Part shown: positions 32,422 to 44,259 of the stretch, one piece after another
Numbering within the stretch: position 1 is the stretch's first letter
Layout: the number at the start of each line of letters is the position of its first letter
Source of the DNA: Pelagophyceae sp. CCMP2097
Taxonomy: Eukaryota > Sar > Pelagophyceae
Assembly: GCA_026770575.1 (NCBI GenBank)
Contig: MU657169.1
Coordinates: 647,442 to 711,441 of the forward strand
Length of the DNA stretch: 64,000 bases
Direction of reading: 5' to 3'
Position numbers and translations under genes: made by a program
Notes under the pieces: model-generated
The model's input: only the letters and a program-made list of their open reading frames with translations
What the model was told of the DNA's origin: nothing
Databases searched by the model: none

Positions 32422-34381
32422 TTATACCGCCCCTTGGTGCGCCGGGCGGTACCGTTTCCAGATTCGGATGGCGAAGAGCCGTGCGCGGATTCGGAGCTCG
32501 ATGTAGGCGAAGGAGCACGCGAACTGCGTTAAGTTTTTAATGACACCTACAAAGGGGCGATCAAGATATGCAATCGCCCGGGAAGTATCCGGCTTCCCGA
32601 CGGCCTTCCGCGCGCCATCTGCTGCCGCTCGACTCTGTCTCACGCGACGCGGACGCGGCTTTCGAACTGAGGCGGTACTTTGTCCGCGAGAGCATAGTGG
32701 ACTGCTGCATGAACAGCTCTGCGTCGACCTCGCGGTTGATGTGCGCGTTGGGCCGCTGGACGCGCGACCGCGCCGCCAAACGTAGCCGCCGGCGCTCCTC
32801 CTCGGCGTTTTCGCCCGCGTCGCACAAGTCGGCCGTGTAGTCTGCGGCGTGGGGCAATGCAGTGCCGCGCGTCGCGGCGAGCGCGAAGCCAATGTAGCGC
32901 TCTCGCGACGTCAGGCCCAAGTCGCGCGAGACGGACCGCAGCAGCGACACCGACCGAAGGACGAAGAGGAGGTCGCGCGGGAGCGAGGCCATGTACTCGC
33001 TGACTGCGTCGAGGGTCGGGATGCGTCTCATGATATCCGCCTTCATCGCCTCGATGTCCGGCGGCGTCCCGATGGGCGCGTTCTTGTTCGCCGATGCGAA
33101 GAGGATCGAGGCGTCGTGCCTATGCGGCAAAGTCTAAAGGGGCTCCAAGCCTGAGAGCAAATCAGAGAGGTTTGGATTCCGTCGGATAGTGGTGCATGTT
33201 TCTCTCTGCATTTGGCGCATGTTCCGGCGCGGTAAGAACAGGTCTGTAATGGATGTGTCCTCGTCACTCGGGGCTCTCTATGGAAGTGTAAAAGGACGCA
33301 GGTCGACAAACGCGTCGATGCCCAAAGCTAATGCATGTTTGTTGATGCCGTCGTCGTCCCTCGTCGCCAGCGCGCGCCACATGCCGCAGAGCCCCCTTCT
33401 AAACCCGGGCTCCAAACGCCTGCAGAGGCCAAAGTCGATGATGTACAAGTCCCAGTCGCCGTTTGCCTTGTCCGCGATCATGGCGTTGGCGCCGTGCGGG
33501 TCCGCGTGCACCAAGCCGCACTGCAGCGAGAGAAAGGCGTGCGCGGCGACCAACTCCGCCGCCACGGCCCGCCGCGTCTCCGGCGGCGCCTCGTCGACGC
33601 GCCGGGCGTCGAGGACCAGCTCCGAAGTCAAAACGTTGGTCGTCGTCAAATCCCACCGCACTTTGGGCACCTTGATGCGCCGGCCCGAGACGTGCAGCTC
33701 CTCGAGCAGCGTGCCGCACCTCGCCATCGTCGACGCCTCCTGCACGAGATCGAGCTCATTTGATAAAGCTTCTTCAAAGTCCGGCAGGACCCAGCCGTAG
33801 ACCTCCTTTCGCGAGAAGACGGCCTCGGAAACGCGCATCGCCGCTTTAATCGTCATCAAATCCAAGCGCACGCGCCGCGCCAGGCCCGGGTGCACGACCT
33901 TGACCGCGACGCGGTACCCGTCCAGCGTCGTGGCGGCGTGCACTTGGGCTATGGACGCGGACGCTAAAGGTTCCCTTTCCCAAGTCAAGAAGGGCCAGCT
34001 GCCGCCGAGCTCTTGCTGGACTAAAGCCCGCACGCGGTCCGGGTCCGAGGCGCGCGCGGAATCGCGCAGGCCGCTGAGGTGGTCGATGAACGGCTGCGGG
34101 ACTGCCTTGGTCAAGGACGCGACGTGCTGGCCCAGCTTGACGAAGATGCCGCCGTGGGCGTCTGCGAGACCCCGGAACCGCAGCGCGGCGCGCTCGTGGG
34201 CGGCGCCGATGTCGGCGTCGTTGACCATGCGGTAGTCGGCGATGGTTGCCACGGCGCATCGCGCGACGTTTGCGGCGCGGCTGCTGCACTCCAAAGCATC
34301 ACGGACGTCCTCGCGCCGGTCGAAGGCAAAGTACGCAGTCGCCGACGACGCCGCGGCGGCCGCCGCGACGCGCAGTGACAT
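32422..34381 (-). CDS. ABC1/UbiB atypical kinase-like protein
   Basis: Member of the ABC1 (ADCK/UbiB) family that supports quinone or isoprenoid lipid metabolism in mitochondria and plastids. Exons 33308-34381, 32644-33133 and 32422-32546 join in exact phase; the last uses a consensus GTGAGA donor. Family signatures: GGIFVKLGQHVAS (KxGQ), RVAVKVVHPGL (ATP-binding Lys), ELDLVQEAS (ExD), CGLVHADPHGANAM (catalytic Asp/Asn) and YIIDFGLCRRL (DFG). The C-terminal exon, ACSFAYIELRIRARLFAIR, is a membrane-active helix as in the family. The start at 34381 leaves an Ala-rich N-terminus (SLRVAAAAAASSATAYF). About 562 residues. It diverges from the 34565 gene. Confidence 0.93.
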
Positions 34382-34564
34382 GTCGCAACCGCAGCCGCCG
34401 AGCGCGCGGCGCGGGCTGACAAGGTCCCGAACTCGAGCTCGACTTCTGGCGACGCGGAACGTTTTCGTAAAAAAACAAATCCCCAAAACGAGACAAAGAA
34501 AACCCGCGCATGTATTTATTTGGCAATTGACCACGCACCCGGCAGCGGCGGCCGCGGCCGCGCG

Positions 34565-35074
34565 ATGGTGCGCCGGGGCCTGCTCCTATTATGCCTCGTC
34601 GCTGTCGCTAAGGGCTTCGCGCCACACCAGGGGCTCCGCGGCCCTCGGCGGCTGCCGCGGCTCTCTGAGTCCAACGACTCCAACCGCGCCGTCTCTTTGG
34701 AGATCCGGCTCGACGCCACCGTGCTGTGGTGCCACTCGCTGGCGCGCGAGCTGGTGCGGCAGCTCACTTCGAACCCGTTGAAGCAGCACCCGGGCTTTAC
34801 GGGCAAGGATCTCCACGACCTCGCATCAATGATAGCGTCGGCGTCGTGTTTGAGCGTCGTCTGGGTCGCCGTCGGCATCGCGACGAAGCAGTTTGAGGAC
34901 GCGGCGTCAACGGGCCAAGCTCTGCGGCGCACGGCGGCGACGACGGCGGCCGCCGCGCCCGTCTGGCTCGCGTTCGAGCACCTCGCCGCGCCGGCGACGT
35001 CGCTCCAGGCGCAGTGGCCCAGCGCCGCCGGCCTCCTCTTCACGATGCTCGTCGTCCGCTACTGCAGGTACTAG
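34565..35074 (+). CDS. Predicted plastid membrane protein
   Basis: Single exon, 169 residues. The leader MVRRGLLLLCLVAVAKGFAP is a signal peptide ending at a Phe-Ala-Pro junction, as in secondary-plastid preproteins; the ATG at 34565 was chosen over 34520 for this reason. Three hydrophobic segments follow (about 34830-34890, 34940-34985 and 35030-35070; the second holds APVWLAFEHLAAP). A soluble stretch (SNPLKQHPGFTGKDLHDLA) precedes them. Reminiscent of DUF3082-type plastid envelope proteins of algae and plants; that link is weak. Confidence 0.75.
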   Translation: MVRRGLLLLCLVAVAKGFAPHQGLRGPRRLPRLSESNDSNRAVSLEIRLDATVLWCHSLARELVRQLTSNPLKQHPGFTGKDLHDLASMIASASCLSVVWVAVGIATKQFEDAASTGQALRRTAATTAAAAPVWLAFEHLAAPATSLQAQWPSAAGLLFTMLVVRYCRY

Positions 35075-35179
35075 CCCGCCTCTTTAAAAGGACACACGAC
35101 GCCTCTTTGGAAAGGGCAACTAGCCCGCCTCCTCACAAGGGCACACGTTAAGTCCCTGCTGTCCTTTACCACCACTGGG

Positions 35180-38100
35180 CTAATCTTCGGGGTGGGCGAT
35201 GCTGAGCTGCGACGTGAACAAACTCCGCGATGGCGGGCGCCGCTGCAGCGCCTCTGGCTTTGCGTTGTCGTGCGCCCGGCCCGCCGAGTTGGCGTCGGGG
35301 TGAGCTACTGTGACTTGCGAGACGAACATGCTCCGCGCGGGCGGCCGCTGCCGCAGCGCCTCGGGCTTGGCGCGGCGGTGGGCCTGGCCGATGTCCGCCG
35401 ACGTGGCGTTTGGCGTGCGCGTGAGGCGGCGCTCCGCAGCGGCGAGGTCCGAATCGCGTTTTTGCTTTTTCATGTTGTCGGAAGGTATCGCGTCAGTCCG
35501 CAGCGCCTGGTCGCGCGCCGTCGCGCCGTCGCGCTGCCTTAAGACGTCGACGCGCTCCAGAGCGATGGCCAGCGCCGCCTCGTCCAACCGGCGCAGCTTG
35601 ACCTCGAGGGCGCCTTCGTAAGCTTTGGGAGACGACTGCATGCGCGCAATGGCCGCCGCGCGGTCCGCGTCCGCGCCCGTCGCCCACTCGCGGTCCGCAT
35701 CGGCGCGCCAGGGCGGCTCGCCCGCGGTCCGCGGCGCGTCGCCGAGGCGGCGGGACTCCTTGTCGGCGGCGAAGAAGGGCTTAATTCCCTTGTCCGCCTC
35801 GTCGTCCGCTTGCCTCGCCAACGCGATCTCACGCATCACCGCTTCCACGCTCGGCTTTGGCCGGCGGAGCAGCGCCTCGCGCGCGACTCGTGTGGCGGAC
35901 GAGTCGACCCAGGACTTGGCCGCCCCGACGGGCCACCGCTTCCGAGTGGCAACGTTCCAACCGCCGGCTCTTTCGTGCTCGCAGGCCAGCGCGTGCGCCG
36001 GCGCGTCGACGGCCGCGCACGTGTGGTCGCAGTAGTAGACCTTGCCGCACTGCACGCACGGGCGCATCGGCTGCCCGTCCGCCCCATAAAAAGCTCGCAG
36101 GCCGCAGGCGGCGCACGAGGCGATGGCCAGCGTCGCGGGCACGTCGTGGACCGTCTCCTCCTTCGGCGCGCCGCGCTGCTGCCTGCGCCGCAATAATGCC
36201 TCCTCGTCGAGCGGGCCGGACCACGCCGCCCGTGGCTTTTCCGGTTTGAACGGCGCTTCGTTGGCTTGATCGTAAAGGGCAGTCCTTTGCGCAAACTTGG
36301 CGGAAACGTCTACAGCCTTGATGCCGCGCTTGTGCTCGCGCGGGTCGCGGTAAATGTCGCCTAAAGCTCGTTGGAGTTTCGCGTTGTCGCGCCGGCGCTC
36401 CTCGTCGCCGCGTTTCCGAGCGCCCGTGGCGTGGCAGTGCTTCGGCCGTTGATTCGTCTCATTCGTCGAAAAGGTGGCCTTTTGGCCGCGCAGCTTGGCC
36501 GCCAAAGCGAAGTTGCGCCTGTCCAGCAATTCAGCCTTGTCGCGCCGTTGTAGAGTCGACTTGAGCACGATTTTCGACGGGGCGTCGTACTCGTCGGGTT
36601 CCTTGTACGCAGTAGAGGCTTGGCGCCGCATCAAGGCGTCGCCGAGCAAAGAAACAAAGGGCTTGTCCGCCTTGGCCTCGTCGACGACGCCCGGCCGTCT
36701 TTTTGCCGCGAGCAAATGGACGCGAGAGAAGAGCTCCGACGACCCGTCGGGAACTTGGAGCTGCCGAGGCTCGTGGAGGCCGCGAAAAGTCAGCGACGCG
36801 TTGAGGTGCGCGCCGAAGACGCCGCCGCGCAGGCGCACGGCGCGTTCCGAGTTTGCGACGACGACGTATTCGAATCGGACGCCCAACAGGCCGGCCGCGC
36901 GGACGCCCAACAGCTGCCCGCCCCCCCTCGCTCCGGGGTTTCCCGAAGCCTTGCTCAGGCTCAGCACCAGCGCTTTGAGAGCGGCGTCGCAGGCCTCGCT
37001 GAGCGCGAAAGAGTCGGCGAGGCGGAGGAGGCATTTTGACGCCGTGGTGGCCATGGTGAGGTCCAGGACCCACTCAACACTTGCGCAGTTCTGGTGGTGC
37101 TTCAGCAGCCGCGGGCCGTCGTCGAACTTGCGGTCGCAAAAGGTGCAGGCCGGCCGGGCGTCGTGGTAGATTTGCGCAGCTTGTGCGGAGTAACTTTGGA
37201 CGTCAAACGTCGAAGCGCCGCGGCCCGGCACTTTCAACAGAGGCCTCTGCAAAACGCGCCACTCCAGCTGTGTCACTTCCGCGGGCACCGTGCGGTCCGT
37301 CTTGGCTTCGTTAAACTTGACCTCGCACCGGGTGATGTGCATCTTTGCTGAAGAGAGGAGGCATCGACGACCGCAGACGTAGCAGACCACCGACTTCACA
37401 ACGCTCTCGTCCTTGTAGTCGTACGGCAAAACTTCTTCAGTTTCTTCCGGAGAACCGCAGGCGTGCCGCCGCAGGTCGGCCTCGCCGACGTCGCCTTTTG
37501 CGAAACGTTTTCCACACTCTTCGCACTTTGGCTCTCGTAAACACGACGTCTGGTGCGCCTGCAGCTTGCCGTCGTCGCTAAACGTGCGGCCGCAGCGGTC
37601 GCACTTCTTGTCCCGCAGCGGCGCCGCCGCGAGGACGGCGGCGTTCCACTGCGTGACGAAGTCAAAGCTCGCGTTTGGGGCGGGTAGGAGAGCGTACAAA
37701 TTCCGAGGCAATCTCCGCCTCCACGCCGCGGGCCGCAAGCGCTCGCGCGCCCTCCAGCGCTTGCGGCAGCCGTCGGTGTGGAAGTGGATGCGCGCTGCCG
37801 GCTCGCGCGTCGTGCCGCACGTGTAGCACAGCGGGAGCGTCTCTGTGGCCGTCGGAGGGTCGTCGTCCTCAAAGTCGCCATCCCCGCCGTAGTCGTCGTC
37901 CTCGCCGGCGTCGTCGGCCGGCACGTCCACGGCGTCATCAACAATGCCGTAGCCCGGCTCTCGCGAAGGATCTGGTACGTCGCCCGTCTCGGCGTCGCCG
38001 ACCTTGAGCTTGGGCACCGGCGGCAGGAGGCGCTGGTCCGCTGCGGGCCGCTCGTCCTCGTAGGCGCGCCACTTGGCCAGGCAGGCCTTGTAGTGGAAAG

Positions 38101-41029
38101 GTAGGGAGGCGTTGGAGACGACTCTGCGGCCGCACAAATGGCAAGAGACGCCGACCCGTTGGTCCTTTTGTGACGCCTGCCTTTCCAAACCGAGGTCCGC
38201 CTCAAAGTCCGCAATTCTTTCAGAGTCGATCTTGCGCGCGAGTTCGAGCGGGCAGCATGCGGCCATGTGCTTCTTCAGCCTTTTCTCGTCGGGAAACCTG
38301 CGCGGGCAGCGGTCCGCCGGGCAGGGCAGCAGCCGCTTCTGATAAGCTGCCGTCGCCGCCGCGTTCCACAAGTCGACGGCTGCTTTGTCTGAAGACGCGT
38401 CTGGCACCTCAGCGAAAACCTTGCGTCTCTTGGGTCGGCGGTGTTTGGGCAGCAGCGCCGAGTCTGCGAGCCATCTCTTCGCACAAGCGTCGCGGTGCCA
38501 GGCGAATGAGGCCACCGTTCTAACGCGGCAGCCGCAGACGTCGCAGACGACGCCGCCCGTGTCGCCCGCCTCGCCGTCGGGGAGTTCGCCCTTTTCTGCC
38601 TCGCCAATGAAAGTAAAAAGCCTTCGATTCGGGCAGCAGTGGGCCATGTGCTTCTCGCAGGGCCCGTGCGAGTCAAACGTGCGCGCGCACTTCGGGCACG
38701 TCGACTGGTTCAGCTCTTTGTATATGGCGACAGCTTCTTCGTTGTAAAAGACGAGTTGCGAGGCGCCGTCCGGCACCGCCTCAGAGTCCGGCGGCGGCCA
38801 AATCTCCGGGTACCGCAGCGCTCGTTGCGCGCCCGGCGGCAGAATCGCGTTCTCGCGATTCCACTTTGTTTCGCAGGCGCGGACGTGAGGTAAGATGGAC
38901 GCCGAGCCGTAGCGCCGGCCGCAGAGGAAGCAAACGCACGTCGGGTCCGCTTTAGATGGCCTTGGAGGCGACAACGCGACGACCTCGTCGTCGTCCGTGT
39001 CGACCTCCTCGGCGAGGCCTACAACACTTGTGAGGGCCGACTTTTCACTCAAGAGGGACGGGACGGACACTCAAGAGGGACGGGACGGACCTGCGAGCTT
39101 GTCCGGGCAGCACCGCTTGACGTGCGCTTTCAGCTTGGCGCTGCGCTCGAAGCCGCGGTCGCACGTTGGGCAGCGGTTCCAAGTGCGGCGCTCGGCCGTC
39201 ACGGCCGCGTTCCACGCCTCCAACTCCGGACCACGCTCGAACGGCAGCGCCACGTCGGGCCACGGCGGCTGGGGCCTCTTGTGCCGCGCACGCTCCCACT
39301 TGTGAGAACACTCGTCGAGGTGGAGGAGGAGCGAGCCGAGGAGCGCGTGCTTGCCGCAGATGGGGCACAGAGCCGTCGTGGCCGCCGCGGGCCGGCCGTC
39401 GCCCGCGGGGAAGTCGCCTCTTCGGTCGTTCGAAAGGCACCGCAGCTGGTGCGAATCGCGCTTCAGCTTGTCGTCGAAGCTGCGGCCGCAGTTTTTGCAG
39501 GAGCACTGAGAGAGCTTCAAGTAGATGATGCGAGCTTCGTCGTTGTACGTCCGCAGCCACTCGGCAGCGGCAGCGTCCGCCGCAGCGGCGGCGGCGGAAG
39601 CCTCGGCGTCCGGCGGCCTAGGCATGCACGATCATGTATGCCCCGGGCACAATGGAAACTGACGCTTCGATTTTGCGTCTGGAAAAGTACGTGTGCGTCG
39701 CCGGCGGCTCCGGCGTCCGCGGCGCATCGGGCCGCTGGCGGAACGGCTCGGACTTGGACCGCGCCTGCTCGAAGAGGCCGAATCGAGTCTTGCACCGGGC
39801 GATGTGGCGGTCTAAAGACCAGACCAGACAATGGTTGCCACAGAGGTAGCAAACGGCGCCGAGCGGCTCGTCCGCCGGTCGATGCACGACGATGACGCCC
39901 TTGGCGTCCGACGGCGTCGCGTCGCCGAGGAACCGCGGTTCAGCGTCGGAGCCAAACGGTCGCGGCTCTTTGGACTTCCTCGACGAGAGGCATCTCGCTT
40001 CGTGCTTCGCGAGAGTTTCGGCGTCGGCAAAGGTGCGGCCGCAGCCGGCGCAGCCGCAGGTTGGCCCGCGCACGGCGAATACGTACGCGCGCGCGGCGGC
40101 GCGGTTGTACGCCTCCAGGGCCGCAAAGTACCTATTCGGGCAAGTCTCTGGAATCACGCGTCTCTTCAAACAGGAAACGCCGACGCTGCAAAGTGCGCGT
40201 CGCCGCGGTCGTCGTCGAACTTTGGCGGCTCCAAGTCGAGCTGCGGCTTGTCCGCGCCGGGCCTCGAGCGCTCCCAGCGCTGCTCGCAGGCCGCGGCGTG
40301 CCTCGGCAGCGACGAGACGAGGGCCGCGAGGCCGCAAAAGTGACACACCGCGCCGCCGTTCGTCTCGTTGGCCCGGCTCAGAATCTTCGCTACCGCCGGG
40401 TCCGCGTCGCCGACGCCCAGCGGGAGCGACGGCCGGAAATCGCGCGGCTCCCACTCTCCGCCCGCGACGCCCGACCGCGTCTTCGTCTCCAACGATGCCG
40501 GCGGCCTCGCGCGGTGACGGTGCTCGCAGCGCTCGGCGTGCTGCATCAACAGTCTCGTCGAGACGAACTGCCTGCCGCAGCCGCCGCATTTGGGCAGCGA
40601 ATCCTCAAAGGCGGCTCGAGCGGCGACGTTCCAGGCGTTGATGCCGACAACGTCGCCGCGCGCCGTCGGCATCGGCACAGAGGGCTTCAGAGCCAGCGGC
40701 GCGTCCTCCATGCCCAGCGCCGCGCAGGACCGCGCCATGTCCTCGCACTTCTTCACGTGCGGCGCCAGGGAGGCCACGGAGACGATGCGGCCTGAACGGT
40801 CGCGTCATTCGCTATTCCCGCCGAGAGTGTCGGAGGACGCAGCTTTCGCGCGGCCGCAGACGTAGCAGATGACGCGGCCGCGCTCGTCGCCGCGCGTGTC
40901 CTCGACGCGGCCCACAGCGGGTGCCGGCATCCTCTTGGCCTTCGAAAGACAAAAGTCCAAATGCGCCCCGAGCGCCACCTCGCCGACCACGGCCAGGCCG
41001 CAGACGGGGCACGACACCTCATCTGCCAT
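35180..41029 (-). CDS. Giant C2HC zinc-finger array protein with MYND domain
   Basis: About 1850 residues in five exons. Joins at 40793-40851, 40140-40190, 39605-39680 and 39025-39092 restore frame exactly; the final exon, about 35180-39026, is long. About 19 zinc fingers alternate between two forms: CYVCGRRIVSVASLAPHVKKC (C2HC of the ZC2HC1/ZNF474 type) and CxxCxRxF...LxxHxxxC. Each pair is separated by a WN-containing linker. A MYND finger (CAACGLRAFYGADG...CVQCGKVYYCDHTC) lies near 36030-36100, followed by a Lys/Arg/Asp-rich tail with repeats SRSLFTSQLSIAHPED. The 40793-40851 intron would need a GC-AG pair. The start is the ATG at 41029; an exon further upstream is possible. Tandem C2HC arrays usually bind zinc or nucleic acids; here the function is unknown. 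Confidence 0.82.
39047..39090. repeat. 22-bp tandem duplication starting at a splice donor
   Basis: A 22-bp unit (on the minus strand GTCCGTCCCGTCCCTCTTGA followed by GT) occurs twice in tandem. Its first base is the G of the 5' splice site of the zinc-finger gene intron, so the second copy offers a second GT donor. Confidence 0.9.
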
Positions 41030-41201
41030 GGGCCGGCCGGGCCCGACGGAGGCCCGCGCCGTTCGAACGGCGCGCGGAGGCAGTTCGGCCGGACTTTCGC
41101 CGAAAATAGCGATCGCCGCTGTGTTCTCGAAGGTGCATCCGACCGAGCAAGTGTGCAGCCGCGAGTCGAGCCTGAGCTTCGAATGAGCACTCCCAGGATC
41201 G

Positions 41202-42224
41202 ATGGAGTCGCCGGCCACCCCGAAGCCCTGCTGCGTCTGCGCCGCACCGAACGGCAAGCACTGCGCCAAGTGCAAATCCCGGCATTATTGCGGCAAGGCG
41301 TGCCAGCTCTTAGACTGGAAACGAGGGCACAACAAGGCGTGCAAGCAGATGGCCGCGGAGTTTCAGGACCACCTCTTGGATACGCTCATGCCGGAGAAGA
41401 AGCCCAAGGAGGCGCCGCCCATCGTCGAGGGCGTTTCGCCGGTGGACGGCGCCAAGGCGCGCTTATCGGCGGTTCGGACGGCAAAGCCGGCAGATGCTGG
41501 CGCGCCGAACGACGACGTGCCGTCCTGGCGCGGCATTTGCCCAATCTGTCTGGACGCGCTTCCACTCCAAGGTGATAGAAAAACATTCTACGAGTGCTGC
41601 TGCAAGACGATTTGCAAGGCATGCCACAAAAAGTGCCTGCAGCACGACGACCGCTGCCCACTCTGCCGCGCGCCGGCCCCCGAGTCGGACGCCGAGTGGC
41701 TGCGCCAGATGCAGAAGCACGTGGACAAGGGCAACGCCGATGCCCAGATCATGCTCGGGAATGAGTAACGCACTGGTGGCCCGGGCCTCCAGCAAAGCTT
41801 TCAGCGGGCGGTCCAGTTATACGAGCGCGCTGCGGCGCAAGGCCATGCAGAAGCACAGAATAATCTGGGGTCTTCTTACTTTCGAGGGGATGGCGTCGAG
41901 CTCGACTACAAGATCGCCGCGCAGTGGTTCCGACGCGCAGCCGAGCAAGGATATTCTTCCGCGCAATGCAATTTCGGCATGGCGAATTACATCGGAAGGG
42001 GCGTGGCGCAGTCGTACGACGAAGCTGTGAAGTGGTTCCGGCTCGCCGCGGCGCAAGGCAATCCAGACGCGCATTTCAACCTCGGCGCGTGTTACGCAAC
42101 CGGCCAAGGCGTGCCGCAGGACTTTGGCGAGGGGCTGCGCCTCTGCAAGGGCGCCGCGGCCAAGGGGCACGCCAGCGCTGCGGCGACGGTCGACCAGCTC
42201 TCGGCCGCGGCGCGCGCCGCGTGA
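41202..42224 (+). CDS. MYND-RING-Sel1 paralogue 1, interrupted by an in-frame stop
   Basis: Continuous frame of 340 codons interrupted once, by TAA at 41766-41768. Before it: a MYND finger (CCVCAAPNGKHCAKC...HYCGKACQ), a variant RING (CPICLDALP...CCCKTICKAC...CPLCRAP) and a first Sel1-like helix (QKHVDKGNADAQIMLG). After it, in the same frame, three Sel1 repeats (QLYERAAAQGHAEAQNNLG, then EAVKWFRLAAAQG) to 42224. The paralogue at 47378 encodes Tyr where this gene has TAA. Either it makes a truncated MYND-RING protein or is decaying, or a 33-nt GT-AG intron (41765-41797) removes the stop and keeps frame. It is divergent from the zinc-finger gene. Probable role as an E3-like adapter. Confidence 0.8.
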
Positions 42225-42759
42225 CACGGAAGAGCGCTTGGTTCCATAACGGATGGGTCCGACGTTTCGACGCCTCGACTGTCAGGGCCTCGAGCGGGCG
42301 CGCGTGCCGGGTTGGCGTCCGCGCGGCGGCGATGATGATGCACGAGCATCAGGCGGGGGGCGGTGCGTCATGGCCGGATCACTCGGGCAGATTTTGCGGT
42401 CAAAAGGAGCTCGACGAGGTCCTGCGTCCCGCCCTCACCGGGCGGCGCGGGTGGGGGCATCATAGGTTGGGTCCTCGGGGTGGGCTGCAGAGCTCAGCAC
42501 CGTCGGAGGTCGCTCTCGACGTTGGCCTCTGGAGGTCGGCCGTGCGAGCAGTGTCGAACCGCCCCCCCTGGCGGTGTTGCAGCGGCTCCGAGGAGCGCGC
42601 GAACGCCCACGTGACCGCCCCAGGTGTGCGCGAGCCCGAGTGACAGCCTCACTGCTCGAGGGAGCTCTCGGCAGGGCCTCCACGGTAACCTCCGGACTTC
42701 CGGAGTGCGGCAGCCTCGCTCTTGCGAGGCCGACACGGGAGGTTCCTTTCGGCACGTTG
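42225..42759. other. Intergenic, no gene seen
   Basis: Lies between convergent genes (MYND paralogue 1 and the SET gene). Low-complexity GC-rich sequence; open frames lack family character. Confidence 0.5.
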
Positions 42760-44132
42760 TTACTGCGGGCAGAGCTTCCAGAATTGCGCAGCGTCGACGC
42801 TGTCGCCCAGGTCGAGCGCCACGTCGGGCGCGTGGCGGTGCCTGTACAGCGCCGCGCCGCCGCCGAAGATGACGTCGTGTTGCTTTGCGCTCCGTTTGAG
42901 AAGCCGCCGCGCGAGGCCAAAGTCGCCGTGCGCAAACGCGGCGCCTACGCAAAAGTCGTATCATCGACGGCAACACGGCCAACGAGGGACGCACGCGCGT
43001 GAGACGTGCGGTAGACGACGAGGCGTTCGTCGTTGCTGGGCAGCGTTTTCGTCGCTAATTTGACGACGGCGGCCCACGCCTCTGCGGCTTTGTCCGCCTG
43101 GCCCATCTCCGTGCGCGTATGCGCGAGGACGACGCCGAGCTGGACGCAATCGCATTTCAAGACCATCTGCGGCGCGAGGCGCTTCATCGTCTTTAGACGC
43201 TTGCGCCCGGTGAAGCACGTCCGCAGCTCCGACTCCACCTCGTCGTCCAAAAGCCGCGTGAGGAATTCCGACGAGTCGCTGGCGCCTTCGAACTCAAAGT
43301 GGCGAAGCTGCCGTCGGACGAGCGGCGATGCTGTAGCGTCATTTAAGAGGTCAGATTCGACGTAGCTGATCGCGAGCTCTTCTCCCGCGGCAACGTCTTG
43401 GTTGGTCCTCCAGATTCCGACGTCGCCGCAGTGCCACCGGTGTACATTTGCTTGATCGGAGTGGTTGAACAAAGACGGCCCCGCGTACAAAGCGAGGCCG
43501 CCGAGGCGCTGGAGGTTTGACATCGGATGCGAGAAGAGCTCGCCGCCCGTGCGCACGTCCAGCGCGTTGTGCCGGACGACTAGAGGCAGCAGCGCCCTAG
43601 CGCGCTTCGAGGAGAGGCCCGCGAGCGCCTTGGAGACCTGTTTTCCGAGCTTCGCGTCGGAGCACGTCCAGGGTTTGAGCTTGGAGGTGTCCTCGGGGGT
43701 GCGGGGGTGCAGCCTGGCCAAAGCGCCCGTCCACGACTCCGCCTTGGAAGACGCCTCGGCTTTTTTGAGCCGCCGCGCGATGAGCAGGATCAGGCGCGCG
43801 CCATCGCGGTTGTCCTCCGCGGCGTCGTCGTCTTCGTCTTCTTCGTCGTCGTCCTCGTCGCCGTCGTCGTCGTCGTCTCTCACCATTGCAATAGGCTTCT
43901 CGCGAAACAGCGTCGTGCCCGCGGGCAGGTCGCGCGCCGAGACGAGGCCGAGGCCCTTGCCGGGGATTTTGGCCATGGTGAAGGCCGTGGCGTCGGGTCG
44001 GAGGTCGTCGTCGTTCGGAAGAGGCAGAAAACGCTGAAGATCGCGGTCGAACTCGTCCGCGTCGTCTCGCGAGTCCAGCCAGCCGCCGGCTAGGTCCTCC
44101 GCAGCCTGGAACAGCTCCAGGATGGACACCAT
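42760..44132 (-). CDS. SET-domain protein (SETD/SMYD-like)
   Basis: Probable protein-lysine methyltransferase, about 440 residues. Exons 42995-44132 and 42760-42944 join in phase (HARAAFAHGDF). The N-terminal half has the SET start (GLGLVSARDLPAGTTLF), a long acidic insertion of Asp/Glu (about 43810-43870), then PSLFNHSDQANVHRW (NHS motif) and AAGEELAISYVESDLL (GEEL.ISY), all in the expected order. The NHxCxPN Cys is replaced, as in SETD3/rubisco-type enzymes. A helical, TPR-like C-terminus (QLGVVLAHTRTEMGQADKAA) and a His-rich end follow, as in SMYD. Histone or non-histone substrate cannot be decided. Confidence 0.9.
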
Positions 44133-44259
44133 GGACGCTCTTCAAGGCCGTCGAAGGCGAAGGCGGCGTCGCGCTTCGCCAGAATATTCATGCGGATATC
44201 GCCAAAAATGGCTTTCTTGAAAGCCCCGCGCCGTCAGTTGCCCGGCGCCGGTTCGAACG

